This document shows positions 12,793 through 21,432 of a stretch of 21,647 nucleotides of DNA, piece by piece (positions within the stretch are counted from its first letter, which is position 1; every line of letters starts with the position of its first letter). The notes beneath the pieces were generated by a model that saw only the letters and a program-made list of their open reading frames with translations, had not been told where the DNA came from and ran no database searches. The DNA is from a virus. The stretch is taken from the IMG/VR virus record IMGVR_UViG_3300035670_001378, positions 1-21,647 of that record. One strand, written 5' to 3'. The position numbers and the translations under genes were made by a program.

Positions 12793-14570
12793 AATCTCGA
12801 ATATCTTTCTATTTGATTATTTGCTTGTTGTGCATTATTAACATCGCTAACCAACACATAAGCCCTTACAGGTACGGACTGAATACCCTCTGGTGTACCT
12901 ATAGTTTGATTTCCACCAAATCTTACTTCAGGTTGAGGTACTCCAAGAGCTCCACCTGGACTTGTGGTATCAGTATTATTATTTATATTTGGACTACCTC
13001 CACTCTTAAACTTCGCAATCGTGGTTGCCAGAATGGACGCAATACTTATACCCGCATTTATACGAGCCTTGGTATTTGCAGCCGCAATCAACGTCAAACC
13101 GCCATCCGGTAATAGCTTCCAAGAGGGGTTCGCTCTGTTGGCTGCCAATTCTCTTTGGAGGTTAACAACCACCTCACCAACAGCGAGTGCTTTTTCAATA
13201 GCAAATGCAATATTCGCAGCCTTTTCATTCTCACCTGCAAGGGCTGTAAACAACTCAACCCCTGCTCTCGCTATACCAAACTTCGCATCCTGTAAACCCT
13301 GTTCTGCCTCCAACACCATTTGGTTGAAGTCTATTTGTCTTTGTAAATCAACATTATTAAAGTCAGCCGTTAATGCGTCTTTATCTTTTCTATATTGTTC
13401 TTCTATTTTTAATAGTAATTCTGCATTACCATTTGCAAGGTTAATTCTTCTGTAGTAGTCATCTTCCAAATCTCTAAAAGCCAATTCCCTTTGGTCCAGA
13501 CCCGCTCTATATAACTCCTCCTCAAGTTCACCCTGTTCGTCAAGGATATTTGTTCTGGCTTCTTGTAATTGTTTGAGGTTCAAGAGTATTGCAGTCTCCC
13601 TGACTAAAGCAGCCGCAGCCTCATCAGCCGCTTTCTTGGTTGCTTCTTCTGCTTTTTTGGCTGCCGCTTCTGCATTTCTTTTTTCATTCGCCGCCTCCTT
13701 CGCCTCTTTCCTTTTCCTTGCGTCCTCTGCTTTAGCAACCTCGATATCCAACTCAAAAACTCGTACCTCTTCCCTTCTGGCATTAAGTGTTTGGTTGATT
13801 AAATCATATCTTTCCTTCTCATCTTCATTAACACCAAATCTAATAATCTTACTTAACTCTTCCTCAAGTCGTATAATATCATTCGTCCTCTCCTCCTTTT
13901 TTTGACGTAAAAAGTCCAACTCCTGTTCTAAAGTTAACTCACCCTCTTGAGCCAATAATAATCTTTTCTGTGCGTCAATACGTCTATCTATAGATGCATT
14001 ATATTTATCAAATGCGTTAATTTGTTTTTGTAATTTATCATTAACATCAACAACAACTTCACCTGTTTCTTCTTCGTTGTTCTTAAAGATTAACAACGCA
14101 CCTGCTGCGGCTATAATTGCCGAAGTTAATAATACATAAGGGTTCGCATTAGCAACCGCGTTGAATACTGCTTGAGCCGCAGCAGCCAACCTTTGATTTT
14201 GTGCGAGTAATCTTACACCCTCTGCTGCGTCAATTGCTCCCCTTGATAAAGCCAACACCCCGATGACGTTCTCCTCTAACTCTTTGAAGAATGCATTATC
14301 CTCAACACCGAGTAGTGAAGCCGCACCAGCCAAAAACTCAAACGAACCTGCCAATACCTTAACCGCACCTTCCATCGTCTGTAGTTTTCTTTCAAAGTCC
14401 TCACTATTTATTCCATCTGTTGCCTGTTCTAATTTATCGGTACTTTGTGTCGCCTCATCAGTCGCTCCTTTAACCTTTTTTAACACGTCATCAAGTTGCT
14501 CCAAACTCGTGATATACTCCTCTATACCATCAACTTTGAAAAATATACTTACATCTCTTTGTGTTGCCAT
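12789..14570 (-). CDS. Tail tape measure protein
   Basis: 593 residues. A helical N-terminus is followed by a hydrophobic segment (about 145-162, YVLLTSAIIAAAGALLIF), then long charged coiled coil from about 178 to 355 with a lysine/alanine/glutamate-rich tract, and a second hydrophobic region near 440-520 (INAGISIASILATTIAKFKS). This is the usual tape measure plan. By the general rule of about 0.15 nm per residue, the tail would be roughly 90 nm, a flexible or medium siphophage tail. Serine/alanine-rich reading frames on the opposite strand here are shadows of the alanine/lysine-rich coiled coil. Confidence 0.8.
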   Translation of the reverse strand: MATQRDVSIFFKVDGIEEYITSLEQLDDVLKKVKGATDEATQSTDKLEQATDGINSEDFERKLQTMEGAVKVLAGSFEFLAGAASLLGVEDNAFFKELEENVIGVLALSRGAIDAAEGVRLLAQNQRLAAAAQAVFNAVANANPYVLLTSAIIAAAGALLIFKNNEEETGEVVVDVNDKLQKQINAFDKYNASIDRRIDAQKRLLLAQEGELTLEQELDFLRQKKEERTNDIIRLEEELSKIIRFGVNEDEKERYDLINQTLNARREEVRVFELDIEVAKAEDARKRKEAKEAANEKRNAEAAAKKAEEATKKAADEAAAALVRETAILLNLKQLQEARTNILDEQGELEEELYRAGLDQRELAFRDLEDDYYRRINLANGNAELLLKIEEQYRKDKDALTADFNNVDLQRQIDFNQMVLEAEQGLQDAKFGIARAGVELFTALAGENEKAANIAFAIEKALAVGEVVVNLQRELAANRANPSWKLLPDGGLTLIAAANTKARINAGISIASILATTIAKFKSGGSPNINNNTDTTSPGGALGVPQPEVRFGGNQTIGTPEGIQSVPVRAYVLVSDVNNAQQANNQIERYSRL

Positions 14571-14588
14571 AATCTTAAATATAAAATG

Positions 14589-16934
14589 TTAATTCCAAGT
14601 CGTACTTTCGGTATTCCATAAGTTTGAGTTCAAGTTCCATATATTTGAAGTCGGTGGTATATACCCTGAACCATCAGGTGAGAAGTCTAACAACTTGATT
14701 AAGTCAACCTTACATATCTCATTTCTACCAACTTCTAACTCTGTAATTTTTTCAATATACCAATATGAGTTTTTGATAAATATAACATCTCTTGGAGTGA
14801 GTGATTTTACACTATCAAAATCGAGTAAAAAATACCCCGTCAATCTCCTTGAATATTTGTTATATAAGGTATTCATATATAACTGCCAGTATACCTCATA
14901 TACGTCAGTTCTTGGTACTCGTGGAGCTCCTCCTTGTGTTGCTGGTCTCTCCTCAAAAATAGCTGCAGCTGTATTTACTGCTCGTTTATACCAATTCAAA
15001 TCCGTCGATGCAGAAACAGGAAAAGAGCTATATGATGAAACTTGAGGGTACTGATTATATGATATTGTAGTTGAACCTGTGTATCTCATATACCAAGTAC
15101 TAAACGAAGTAGTACCTGTTCTATCACTTGTATTTACCATTCCATTATAGAATAATAAACGTGTTTTTGGCTCCATCGGTTCTTTAACTCGTTGGTAGTG
15201 TTGTTCTCCAACAATACCCTCCCATATAAGAGGTATTGTAGTATAATTAAATCTTAAGTTGGATAAATTAATAGCTTGTCTATCAAAAAAATGGGGGTTA
15301 TATATGGGTGTTGATGCAAAGTTTGTTTCAATCACCTTTTCACCTGTTAATAATTCGTAGTTCGAGACTAACTCCCTTGAACCAAATGGAAGTCCATTAT
15401 TACTCGTTCTTAATACCCAGTCATTACCAATATCAGTATCACTTTTATCCTTGAATATAACCTTCTTACTTTGTGTATAAAAGGTTGGTTCAAGGACAAC
15501 ATCTTTGGAATTATCCAATAGTTCAGTCCAATCGTATATCTCTCCACTACCTATTATATCCTTCCAAGGCTCAATTAAAAATCTATTATTACCCTGATAT
15601 ATCATTACCATTCTAAACTTCGTTAAAATGTCTTTAATGAAGTCTATTTGTTTGTAATCACACGACAAATAACCACCAGGACTTATTGAACCAGGGGATG
15701 AGGTTATACCAAAATATGAGTTGTATATTTCAGCTGGATTTGTACCATTATTTTCAACCTTGATGTATAATTTATCACCTGTATTCGCTGTTGTACTAAA
15801 GGTTGTAAACCAGTTCGATGGGTTAGATGTTAATGAACCACTTGAAGCGAGTACTATTTCAGTAGTACCCGTCATTCTAATCAACTTAAACTGAATATCT
15901 ATGGGGTTGTTAAATGCATTTGAAACAAACATCTGTACCACCCCTTCATATGTTCCGTTTGCGGGACATGTATATCCAACACTTTGATTATAGTTATTAT
16001 TGTAGTCATAAGGTGCAGGCAAAAATTCAGGAAAAAACGTAACTGGTTGGTTAACGTTAAACAATACTAAAGACGAAGCTAACGTAGTAAATTGAGGTTC
16101 AAGAGAATATAATAACATATTGTTGGAGTTAATACCCGCAGTAAAGTCTGCTTCATTACCCCATGCAGAGACATATAGATTTCTAAAAAAGTTCGAGTTG
16201 AAAAATGTACTCTCATAACTAAATCCCGCCTCCTCAAATATCGTATCTATAATTTTTTTTGCACGTATCATCGGTTTGAACCTCTCAAACTCAAGGGGGG
16301 ATGTACTTGCAGTAAAATATGGTTGAGGTGAGTATACACTACCACTATTTACATAACTACCTATAACCGCTTGTTCTGCCAAAGGTATTTCAGGAAGATA
16401 TTGTGTCGGTCCAGTAGTTGCAGTATACGAATTTCCAAAGTCAACAAGGGGGTATATCACATCCCCTTGAAAAAGTCCTGATGTCGTTGTACCTGATGGG
16501 TATGCTTCCCAACTCGTAGTAATTGCACTCCAATCAAGAGTGTGTGTTAAACCAGTTAAATTAAGTTGGCATAATGTCTTTTCACCGATGGAAGTCTGTA
16601 GATTTTTCTTTTCACCTAAAAAGAATATCTCATAATCTGCGTACTTACTATCCTGTGATAAATATACCTTTAATAATCTTATTTCACCCTGTTTATACTC
16701 CGTTCCATTAACGAGTATCTGTGCCTCCCTCTTAACAGAGACATCGAAGTCAATTCCATTTATCTCAAACGCCTGTTGAAAAAATAAGTTGTTTTGTTTT
16801 GTTGCGGGTACTCTAAAACTTTTGGAGTAATCACTTACAACCCCAAAATCACTATCATCAAAAATGATATTCAACTTCAGGGGGTCGTCCTCGTATAAAT
16901 CAAGGAATATTCCATCTACTACAAGTTGAACCAT
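14589..16934 (-). CDS. Large distal tail / baseplate protein, 781 aa
   Basis: The N-terminal domain (LDLYEDDPLKLNIIFDDSDF, then SKSFRVPATKQNNLFFQQAF and EIRLLKVYLSQDSKYADYEI) matches a pattern I know from tail-tip proteins of Bacteroidota temperate and lytic siphophages. The middle is beta-rich (carbohydrate-binding-like, SYTCPANGTYEGVVQMFVSN style strands), and the C-terminal third is another conserved tail region (WYIEKITELEVGRNEICKVD). It probably sits at the tail tip and contacts the host. It begins one base after the upstream stop. The precise class (hub or Dit/Tal type) cannot be told. Confidence 0.65.
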   Translation of the reverse strand: MVQLVVDGIFLDLYEDDPLKLNIIFDDSDFGVVSDYSKSFRVPATKQNNLFFQQAFEINGIDFDVSVKREAQILVNGTEYKQGEIRLLKVYLSQDSKYADYEIFFLGEKKNLQTSIGEKTLCQLNLTGLTHTLDWSAITTSWEAYPSGTTTSGLFQGDVIYPLVDFGNSYTATTGPTQYLPEIPLAEQAVIGSYVNSGSVYSPQPYFTASTSPLEFERFKPMIRAKKIIDTIFEEAGFSYESTFFNSNFFRNLYVSAWGNEADFTAGINSNNMLLYSLEPQFTTLASSLVLFNVNQPVTFFPEFLPAPYDYNNNYNQSVGYTCPANGTYEGVVQMFVSNAFNNPIDIQFKLIRMTGTTEIVLASSGSLTSNPSNWFTTFSTTANTGDKLYIKVENNGTNPAEIYNSYFGITSSPGSISPGGYLSCDYKQIDFIKDILTKFRMVMIYQGNNRFLIEPWKDIIGSGEIYDWTELLDNSKDVVLEPTFYTQSKKVIFKDKSDTDIGNDWVLRTSNNGLPFGSRELVSNYELLTGEKVIETNFASTPIYNPHFFDRQAINLSNLRFNYTTIPLIWEGIVGEQHYQRVKEPMEPKTRLLFYNGMVNTSDRTGTTSFSTWYMRYTGSTTISYNQYPQVSSYSSFPVSASTDLNWYKRAVNTAAAIFEERPATQGGAPRVPRTDVYEVYWQLYMNTLYNKYSRRLTGYFLLDFDSVKSLTPRDVIFIKNSYWYIEKITELEVGRNEICKVDLIKLLDFSPDGSGYIPPTSNIWNLNSNLWNTESTTWN

Positions 16935-16935
16935 T

Positions 16936-18342
16936 TTATCCGTTTTGTATGTTTAATTTATTTGAAAATCTAAAGTTCAAGGTATACTGAAAAAGTTTGT
17001 CTTTTCTATATGTCCTCTCCACCCAACTTGTATCAGTTAATACTACACCATACCAGTTGGTATCACCATTTAACCTCACCTTTACATCAGGTGATATAAA
17101 TAAGTTTTTAAGGTATTGAGCTTCATTATCAGTCAGGTATCTCGTGTTAATGGAATATACCTCATCCAAGTCCTCCCTATAGACTTTATCACCCCTATCA
17201 TAAGTTGGTATGGTATATGTCGCTCCATTCCAATTACCTAACGTTTTTGTATAAGTTAACCTGTTGATATTTATAGATTTATCCACCCTCTTTTGAAAAT
17301 AGAAATAATCACGGAAACCAAAAGAGTTTAACCAACTTACCTGTATCGGTTCAAAGTCATTACACTCATCATCCACTATTTCAATCATATACGTGTCCGT
17401 ACAAGGTGTCGTTGTATATGAAGTGAATATGGGATTACAACTTGGAGGAGCGTATAAATAACCCGATATAAATACTCTTGTTGTATTTGGATTACCTGAT
17501 ATTAAAGTATTATTCGCTCCACATGCAACGTTGATAATATCATAAGGGGCAGATATATCTGTGGTACTTGAAACAGACGTACCAGGTCCACCACCAAACG
17601 TGGTTATATTTGATAAAATATTATCATATAGTTGAGTAGTTCCACTCATCAAGGTTATCCTAAAACCTCCAATCTTTTTGTTTGTAGTTAAGTTCGCAGT
17701 TGCTCCACTCAACACCTCATTCATAAAAGACAACGTATAATAATCACCACGTCTCATCTTCATTTGGTAGACATTTATACCAGCTCCTATATACGCAGGT
17801 TTTCCACCTGTTAATGAAGCCCCATCAACCATATCATAAGTCCAATCAGTTAAGGCTCTCGACTTTTGTACTATTATGGGACATCCTATAATTTGTTGTG
17901 CTTTAATTTGATATGGGTTAGAGTTCCAGTTGAGTACGTTAAAATCTTTACGTCCATTTATTACTATATAATCATTTGTACTTGCAGTTGAGGGTATTGT
18001 ACCTTGAGATGTTGTACCCCCTGTAGAGTTTTCATAACCATATACAATCTTATATCTAAACACCTCACTATTTGATGTACCATATAATGTGGTATTCTCA
18101 ATAGTCGGGTTAATATCAACATAATTTTTTAAGATATGTTGAATATCGAAATGTGCGTACCCTGCTTGGTTGGATGTTTGTCTTAAGTCTGCCTTTACAT
18201 TACCACTCGTATCTATAACCTGAATTGCGAACTTCGGGGCTGTAGAGTTCAAGTCATAAAAACTATATACGTTCGCACCATAAGTTAAATTCCATTTCGG
18301 TGGTGTATTTGTAAGAGCCACATTTGGACTTGGAGTTGCCAT
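16936..18342 (-). CDS. Distal tail protein, Dit- or baseplate-like, 468 aa
   Basis: Beta-rich throughout. The C-terminal 150 residues (WLNSFGFRDYFYFQKRVDKS, then LTDNEAQYLKNLFISPDVKV and WYGVVLTDTSW) form a conserved-looking block that in Bacteroidota siphophages precedes the large tip protein. The middle (about 160-310) may be an inserted ligand-binding domain; it contains cysteines in PPSCNPIFTSY and TTPCTDT. The ATG overlaps the stop of the gp10-like gene (TAATG). It probably joins tube and tip. Function inferred from position and fold impression. Confidence 0.6.
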   Translation of the reverse strand: MATPSPNVALTNTPPKWNLTYGANVYSFYDLNSTAPKFAIQVIDTSGNVKADLRQTSNQAGYAHFDIQHILKNYVDINPTIENTTLYGTSNSEVFRYKIVYGYENSTGGTTSQGTIPSTASTNDYIVINGRKDFNVLNWNSNPYQIKAQQIIGCPIIVQKSRALTDWTYDMVDGASLTGGKPAYIGAGINVYQMKMRRGDYYTLSFMNEVLSGATANLTTNKKIGGFRITLMSGTTQLYDNILSNITTFGGGPGTSVSSTTDISAPYDIINVACGANNTLISGNPNTTRVFISGYLYAPPSCNPIFTSYTTTPCTDTYMIEIVDDECNDFEPIQVSWLNSFGFRDYFYFQKRVDKSININRLTYTKTLGNWNGATYTIPTYDRGDKVYREDLDEVYSINTRYLTDNEAQYLKNLFISPDVKVRLNGDTNWYGVVLTDTSWVERTYRKDKLFQYTLNFRFSNKLNIQNG

Positions 18343-18788
18343 TATTTTTCTTCTGTTAATATTTTTATTATTCTATTTTCAATATCTAAAGGATAAAATC
18401 TTCTTGGACGAATACCAGGGACTTTGACGGGGTTAGACTTTGAACCAAATATATGACCTGGTTCATATTTAATTTTGAAGTTCCCCTTTGAGACTGCTTC
18501 GTTAATCGGTATACCTAACCTTCTCTTTGTACCATTTACACCAAACGAGATGAAAAAACCATAATCCAACATACTCACTTGGATTATATTTTCATCATCT
18601 TTTTCGATATACTTAACCTTCATACTCCTCCTCAAATTTCCCGTCCTATTTCTAAAATCACCCCTCTGTAGTTGTTGGTTGATATCACTTACCAACACCG
18701 CAAACTTACCATCTAACCCCTTGTCGTAATACTCAATCGTATCGAGTATAAACTGGCTTAACTCATCTATTCCTTCCTCTTCCATCAT
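18342..18788 (-). CDS. HK97 gp10-like tail completion / neck protein
   Basis: 148 residues. The pattern FRNRTGNLRRSMKVKY, then VSMLDYGFFISFGVNG and RPRRFYPLDIENRIIKIL matches the HK97 gp10 family of siphophage neck proteins, in which a T-G-x-L-R/K-x-S segment and a Y-a-x-x-x-x-F-G-T-G-like segment recur. It normally helps join head and tail. The gene starts MM; either methionine is possible. It overlaps both neighbours by one base, indicating one operon. Confidence 0.7.
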   Translation of the reverse strand: MMEEEGIDELSQFILDTIEYYDKGLDGKFAVLVSDINQQLQRGDFRNRTGNLRRSMKVKYIEKDDENIIQVSMLDYGFFISFGVNGTKRRLGIPINEAVSKGNFKIKYEPGHIFGSKSNPVKVPGIRPRRFYPLDIENRIIKILTEEK

Positions 18789-19228
18789 TAAAACGGCTTA
18801 TCACAAACATCCAACGGGGATGAATAGATTATGTTTATAGAACAGGAAGCACCAACCACATTATCTTTCATTCGTTCAACAAAGGGGGTGAAGATAAACC
18901 CATCCTGTACTTCCAAAAGGGGATATGTTGTAGTCAAGTTTATCTTTGAGATGATATCATTTAATATAGTAATACATTCACTCTGTGCGGTGATAATATC
19001 TTTATATGTCTCAAACGTCTGTTCCATACAGATGAGGTTAAAGTTAAACGTCGAGGTATTTCTTGTTGAACTTATTTGAATGGGGTTAATAAATACATAA
19101 GGGTAGTTTGGACTTGATGTATCTTCAGGCGTCATCACATCACTTATTTCACCATAACCAAACTGGTTCACAAAATGATGTGAGGTAGTTATACCTGATA
19201 TGATATCGACTATTTCTTTATAGTTCAT
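18788..19228 (-). CDS. Tail terminator-like protein
   Basis: 146 residues. YPYVFINPIQ, FNFNLICMEQTFETYKDIIT, a central helix with QSECITILNDII, and the C-terminal GFIFTPFVERMKDNVVGASC / PLDVCDKPF match a small alpha/beta protein seen next to gp10-like genes in Bacteroidota siphophages; the layout fits tail terminator proteins that cap the tube. It overlaps the upstream gene by 11 bases. The role is from gene order and motif memory. Confidence 0.55.
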   Translation of the reverse strand: MNYKEIVDIISGITTSHHFVNQFGYGEISDVMTPEDTSSPNYPYVFINPIQISSTRNTSTFNFNLICMEQTFETYKDIITAQSECITILNDIISKINLTTTYPLLEVQDGFIFTPFVERMKDNVVGASCSINIIYSSPLDVCDKPF

Positions 19229-19877
19229 TTCTTAAACTTTTTTGTCTATTTATTTCTCTCGTATTTTTATCCTTATTCCAACTTATGTAGTTCAACGCAG
19301 ATATCAGGGGTTTCTTTACAGCTTCATCTATATTCAAAAACTTACCATCGCAGAGTATCATAAGGATTTCCCACCATATATACTCAAGTGGTATCTTATT
19401 CTTTTCTTCCTCAACAACGGGTTCATCATCTGCATCAAATAACTTTTTATACCTATTAAATATGGATATTCTAAACGTGAAGTATTTGTTTAACCCATCC
19501 CATATATCGTTGATAAACATCTCATCACTATACTCAACACCAAACAATAAGGGGACTACTTTATCGAGGTTCTTATGTATCCCTTTACCTGCGTAAATCT
19601 CCATATCCACAAAATCACCAAACGTTAAATTATTCAAGTTTAACTTTAACTTCAGTCCTTCACCATTCGGGTACATAAGTACTGATATAATACTTACAGC
19701 CAACACCTTCGTCTCAAGGGGTATACGTTCACAATCTTTAAGGGGTATACCTATTGAGTGGTGAATTAACATATCATAATTCGTCTCAATAAAACTCCAG
19801 TTAGACAACACACTCCACTTCTTGAGGTTCAACCTTTCGGGGATATTGTACTCCACCTCATCTATTACCAACTTCAT
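19218..19877 (-). CDS. Probable tail assembly chaperone-like protein, 219 aa
   Basis: N-terminal MKLVIDEVEYNIPERLNLKK, the central LNNLTFGDFVDMEIYAGKGI (T-x-G-x-F-V-D-x-E), and C-terminal YIWWEILMILCDGKFLNIDE, LISALNYISWNKDKNTRE read like helical tail-assembly or tube-initiation proteins of Bacteroidota phages. It is the first gene after the large terminase (ATGA overlap), not directly before the tape measure as in the standard order. No slippery sequence for a frameshifted chaperone pair was seen. Assignment is tentative. Confidence 0.4.
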   Translation of the reverse strand: MKLVIDEVEYNIPERLNLKKWSVLSNWSFIETNYDMLIHHSIGIPLKDCERIPLETKVLAVSIISVLMYPNGEGLKLKLNLNNLTFGDFVDMEIYAGKGIHKNLDKVVPLLFGVEYSDEMFINDIWDGLNKYFTFRISIFNRYKKLFDADDEPVVEEEKNKIPLEYIWWEILMILCDGKFLNIDEAVKKPLISALNYISWNKDKNTREINRQKSLRNEL

Positions 19878-21094
19878 ATAACGTAAGAATATTTACCCTT
19901 CATTTTATTTTTCTTCCTTGAGTAGTTCGCCATACACAACGACATAACACAATCGTCGTGAAACCCATTTGGAGCTCCATATTTAACACTTCTCGTCTTT
20001 GGTGAGTATTCATACGAGAATATGGATAACTCATCATATAAGGACGGAAATAAAGTCCTTGAGGGTATTTTAATATTACCCTCGTTTATATCAAGTATCA
20101 GTCCTTCAATAATTTCTTGTTTACTATTATTCGTCGTTGTAAAGGGGTGGATATTCTTACACCTCTTCGACAACAAATCATAAAACAAATCACCAACAGA
20201 GTTTACCTCCACAAATACCGATGCATTCCATTTGTTAATACTTGAGGACACCATATTCACAATCTCACTCCAGTCCCTTTTATTTGTCCTTAATACCTCC
20301 ACCACATTTCCACCTTCATCCATCAACGTCAGTACAGAATAGTCCACCTGTTTAGCCAAATCCAACCCTCCATAAATCTTCCCTTGAGATGAGGGGTATT
20401 CATCAAACGTGATTTTATCCAACCCCGAAAAGACTTCACTACCTCCATCTAAAAACTCTGCAAGATATTCCTGTTTGAATATGTTTTCAGGTATTGTCTT
20501 TTTCGCATCTTCAATCTCATCTGCGTTAATAAATGGACTATCATAAGATGAACCCTTATATGACTTATAGTTCGGGTACATATCACTCAATCCCATTTGG
20601 TATAAATTATAGAACCAGTTTTTAGATTTCGGGGTAGATAAAAACAAGGCTTTCTTACCTTGTGATGCCATCGTTGGACGAATAGACTGAACCCATGCAT
20701 TTTCGTCTATATACGCACACTCATCCATAATCACGTAGTTGAATGAATATCCACGTATTGTTTGGTAGTTCTCTGCAGACTTAAAATAAATCTCACTCCC
20801 GTTGGTGAGTACCATTTGGTTTTTGGAGTGGTTTGATGACTTGATTATACCCGACTGATAAATAGCATTTTCAATTTCACTATGCACCTTCTCTGCTTGA
20901 GCAAATATCGGGGACACCCATAATATCTTTGTACGGGGTTCATTTATAGCCCAATACAACAAGATATTTTCACCCATTAAACTTTTACCAAACTGACGCC
21001 CAACCGAGACTATATGGTACTTAACATCAGTCTCTAAAATACTATTTATGATATCCCTTTGCTTTGGATGAGGTGTAAATCCTATGTACTTCAT
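19874..21094 (-). CDS. terL: Terminase large subunit
   Basis: 406 residues with both domains. ATPase: Walker A GRQFGKS (32-38), Walker B YVIMDE (120-125), coupling motif STP (153-155). Nuclease, RNase H fold: Asp246 in GGLDLAKQVDYS, Glu297 in VFVEVNSVGD, and Asp380/381 in GFHDDCVMSL. It docks at the portal, pumps DNA into the prohead and cuts it. ATGA overlaps join it to the small subunit upstream and to the gene downstream. It is compact but appears complete. The terminase class (cos or headful) cannot be fixed by reading. Confidence 0.95.
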   Translation of the reverse strand: MKYIGFTPHPKQRDIINSILETDVKYHIVSVGRQFGKSLMGENILLYWAINEPRTKILWVSPIFAQAEKVHSEIENAIYQSGIIKSSNHSKNQMVLTNGSEIYFKSAENYQTIRGYSFNYVIMDECAYIDENAWVQSIRPTMASQGKKALFLSTPKSKNWFYNLYQMGLSDMYPNYKSYKGSSYDSPFINADEIEDAKKTIPENIFKQEYLAEFLDGGSEVFSGLDKITFDEYPSSQGKIYGGLDLAKQVDYSVLTLMDEGGNVVEVLRTNKRDWSEIVNMVSSSINKWNASVFVEVNSVGDLFYDLLSKRCKNIHPFTTTNNSKQEIIEGLILDINEGNIKIPSRTLFPSLYDELSIFSYEYSPKTRSVKYGAPNGFHDDCVMSLCMANYSRKKNKMKGKYSYVI

Positions 21095-21405
21095 ACATCA
21101 TCTTTTGCTTCAATATCTTTGTTTATACCAAACTCAAACTTAATATTACTTAACAACTCTTTTCCGTCCTCACCAGTCAACTCAATCTTTTGGAGTTGTG
21201 GAAGTACGAAGTGTGATAACTTTACAATTAACTCCACGGCTTTTGCTGGGTCTTTCTCTGCCGTTTGGAGTATCCATTTATTCAAGTTTTTATTGTTGGC
21301 TTTTACAATCTTCAAAAACTCTTCACGTACACTCTCTGTAGCCTTGTTCTTACTACCAGCGGGACGCCCAGGTCCTCTACTTAAATTCGGGTTTCCTACA
21401 CTCAT
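21091..21405 (-). CDS. terS: Terminase small subunit-like protein
   Basis: 104 residues. The N-terminus carries LSRGPGRPAGSKNKAT, a basic AT-hook-like G-R-P-x-G-S-K-N-K segment found at the start of many phage small terminases (DUF5681 type), followed by two or three helices (FLKIVKANNKNLNKWILQTA, ELIVKLSHFVLPQLQKIELT). It should recognise packaging DNA and hand it to the large subunit, whose start overlaps its stop. The leader contains TGTTTATT (plus-strand view, 21421-21428), and the sigma-like gene ends 27 bases upstream. Confidence 0.75.
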   Translation of the reverse strand: MSVGNPNLSRGPGRPAGSKNKATESVREEFLKIVKANNKNLNKWILQTAEKDPAKAVELIVKLSHFVLPQLQKIELTGEDGKELLSNIKFEFGINKDIEAKDDV

Positions 21406-21432
21406 AATTTTACAAATGTTTGTTTATTTTAC

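Noticed and set aside
14576-14583. TATATTTA box just before the tape measure start
   Set aside because: No TTG at the right distance and it is too close to the start codon to act as its promoter.
12813-14592. Several long plus-strand open frames opposite the tape measure gene, rich in Ser, Ala and Leu
   Set aside because: They mirror the Ala/Lys/Glu-rich coiled coil on the minus strand, lack leaders of the local type, and would be the only plus-strand genes.
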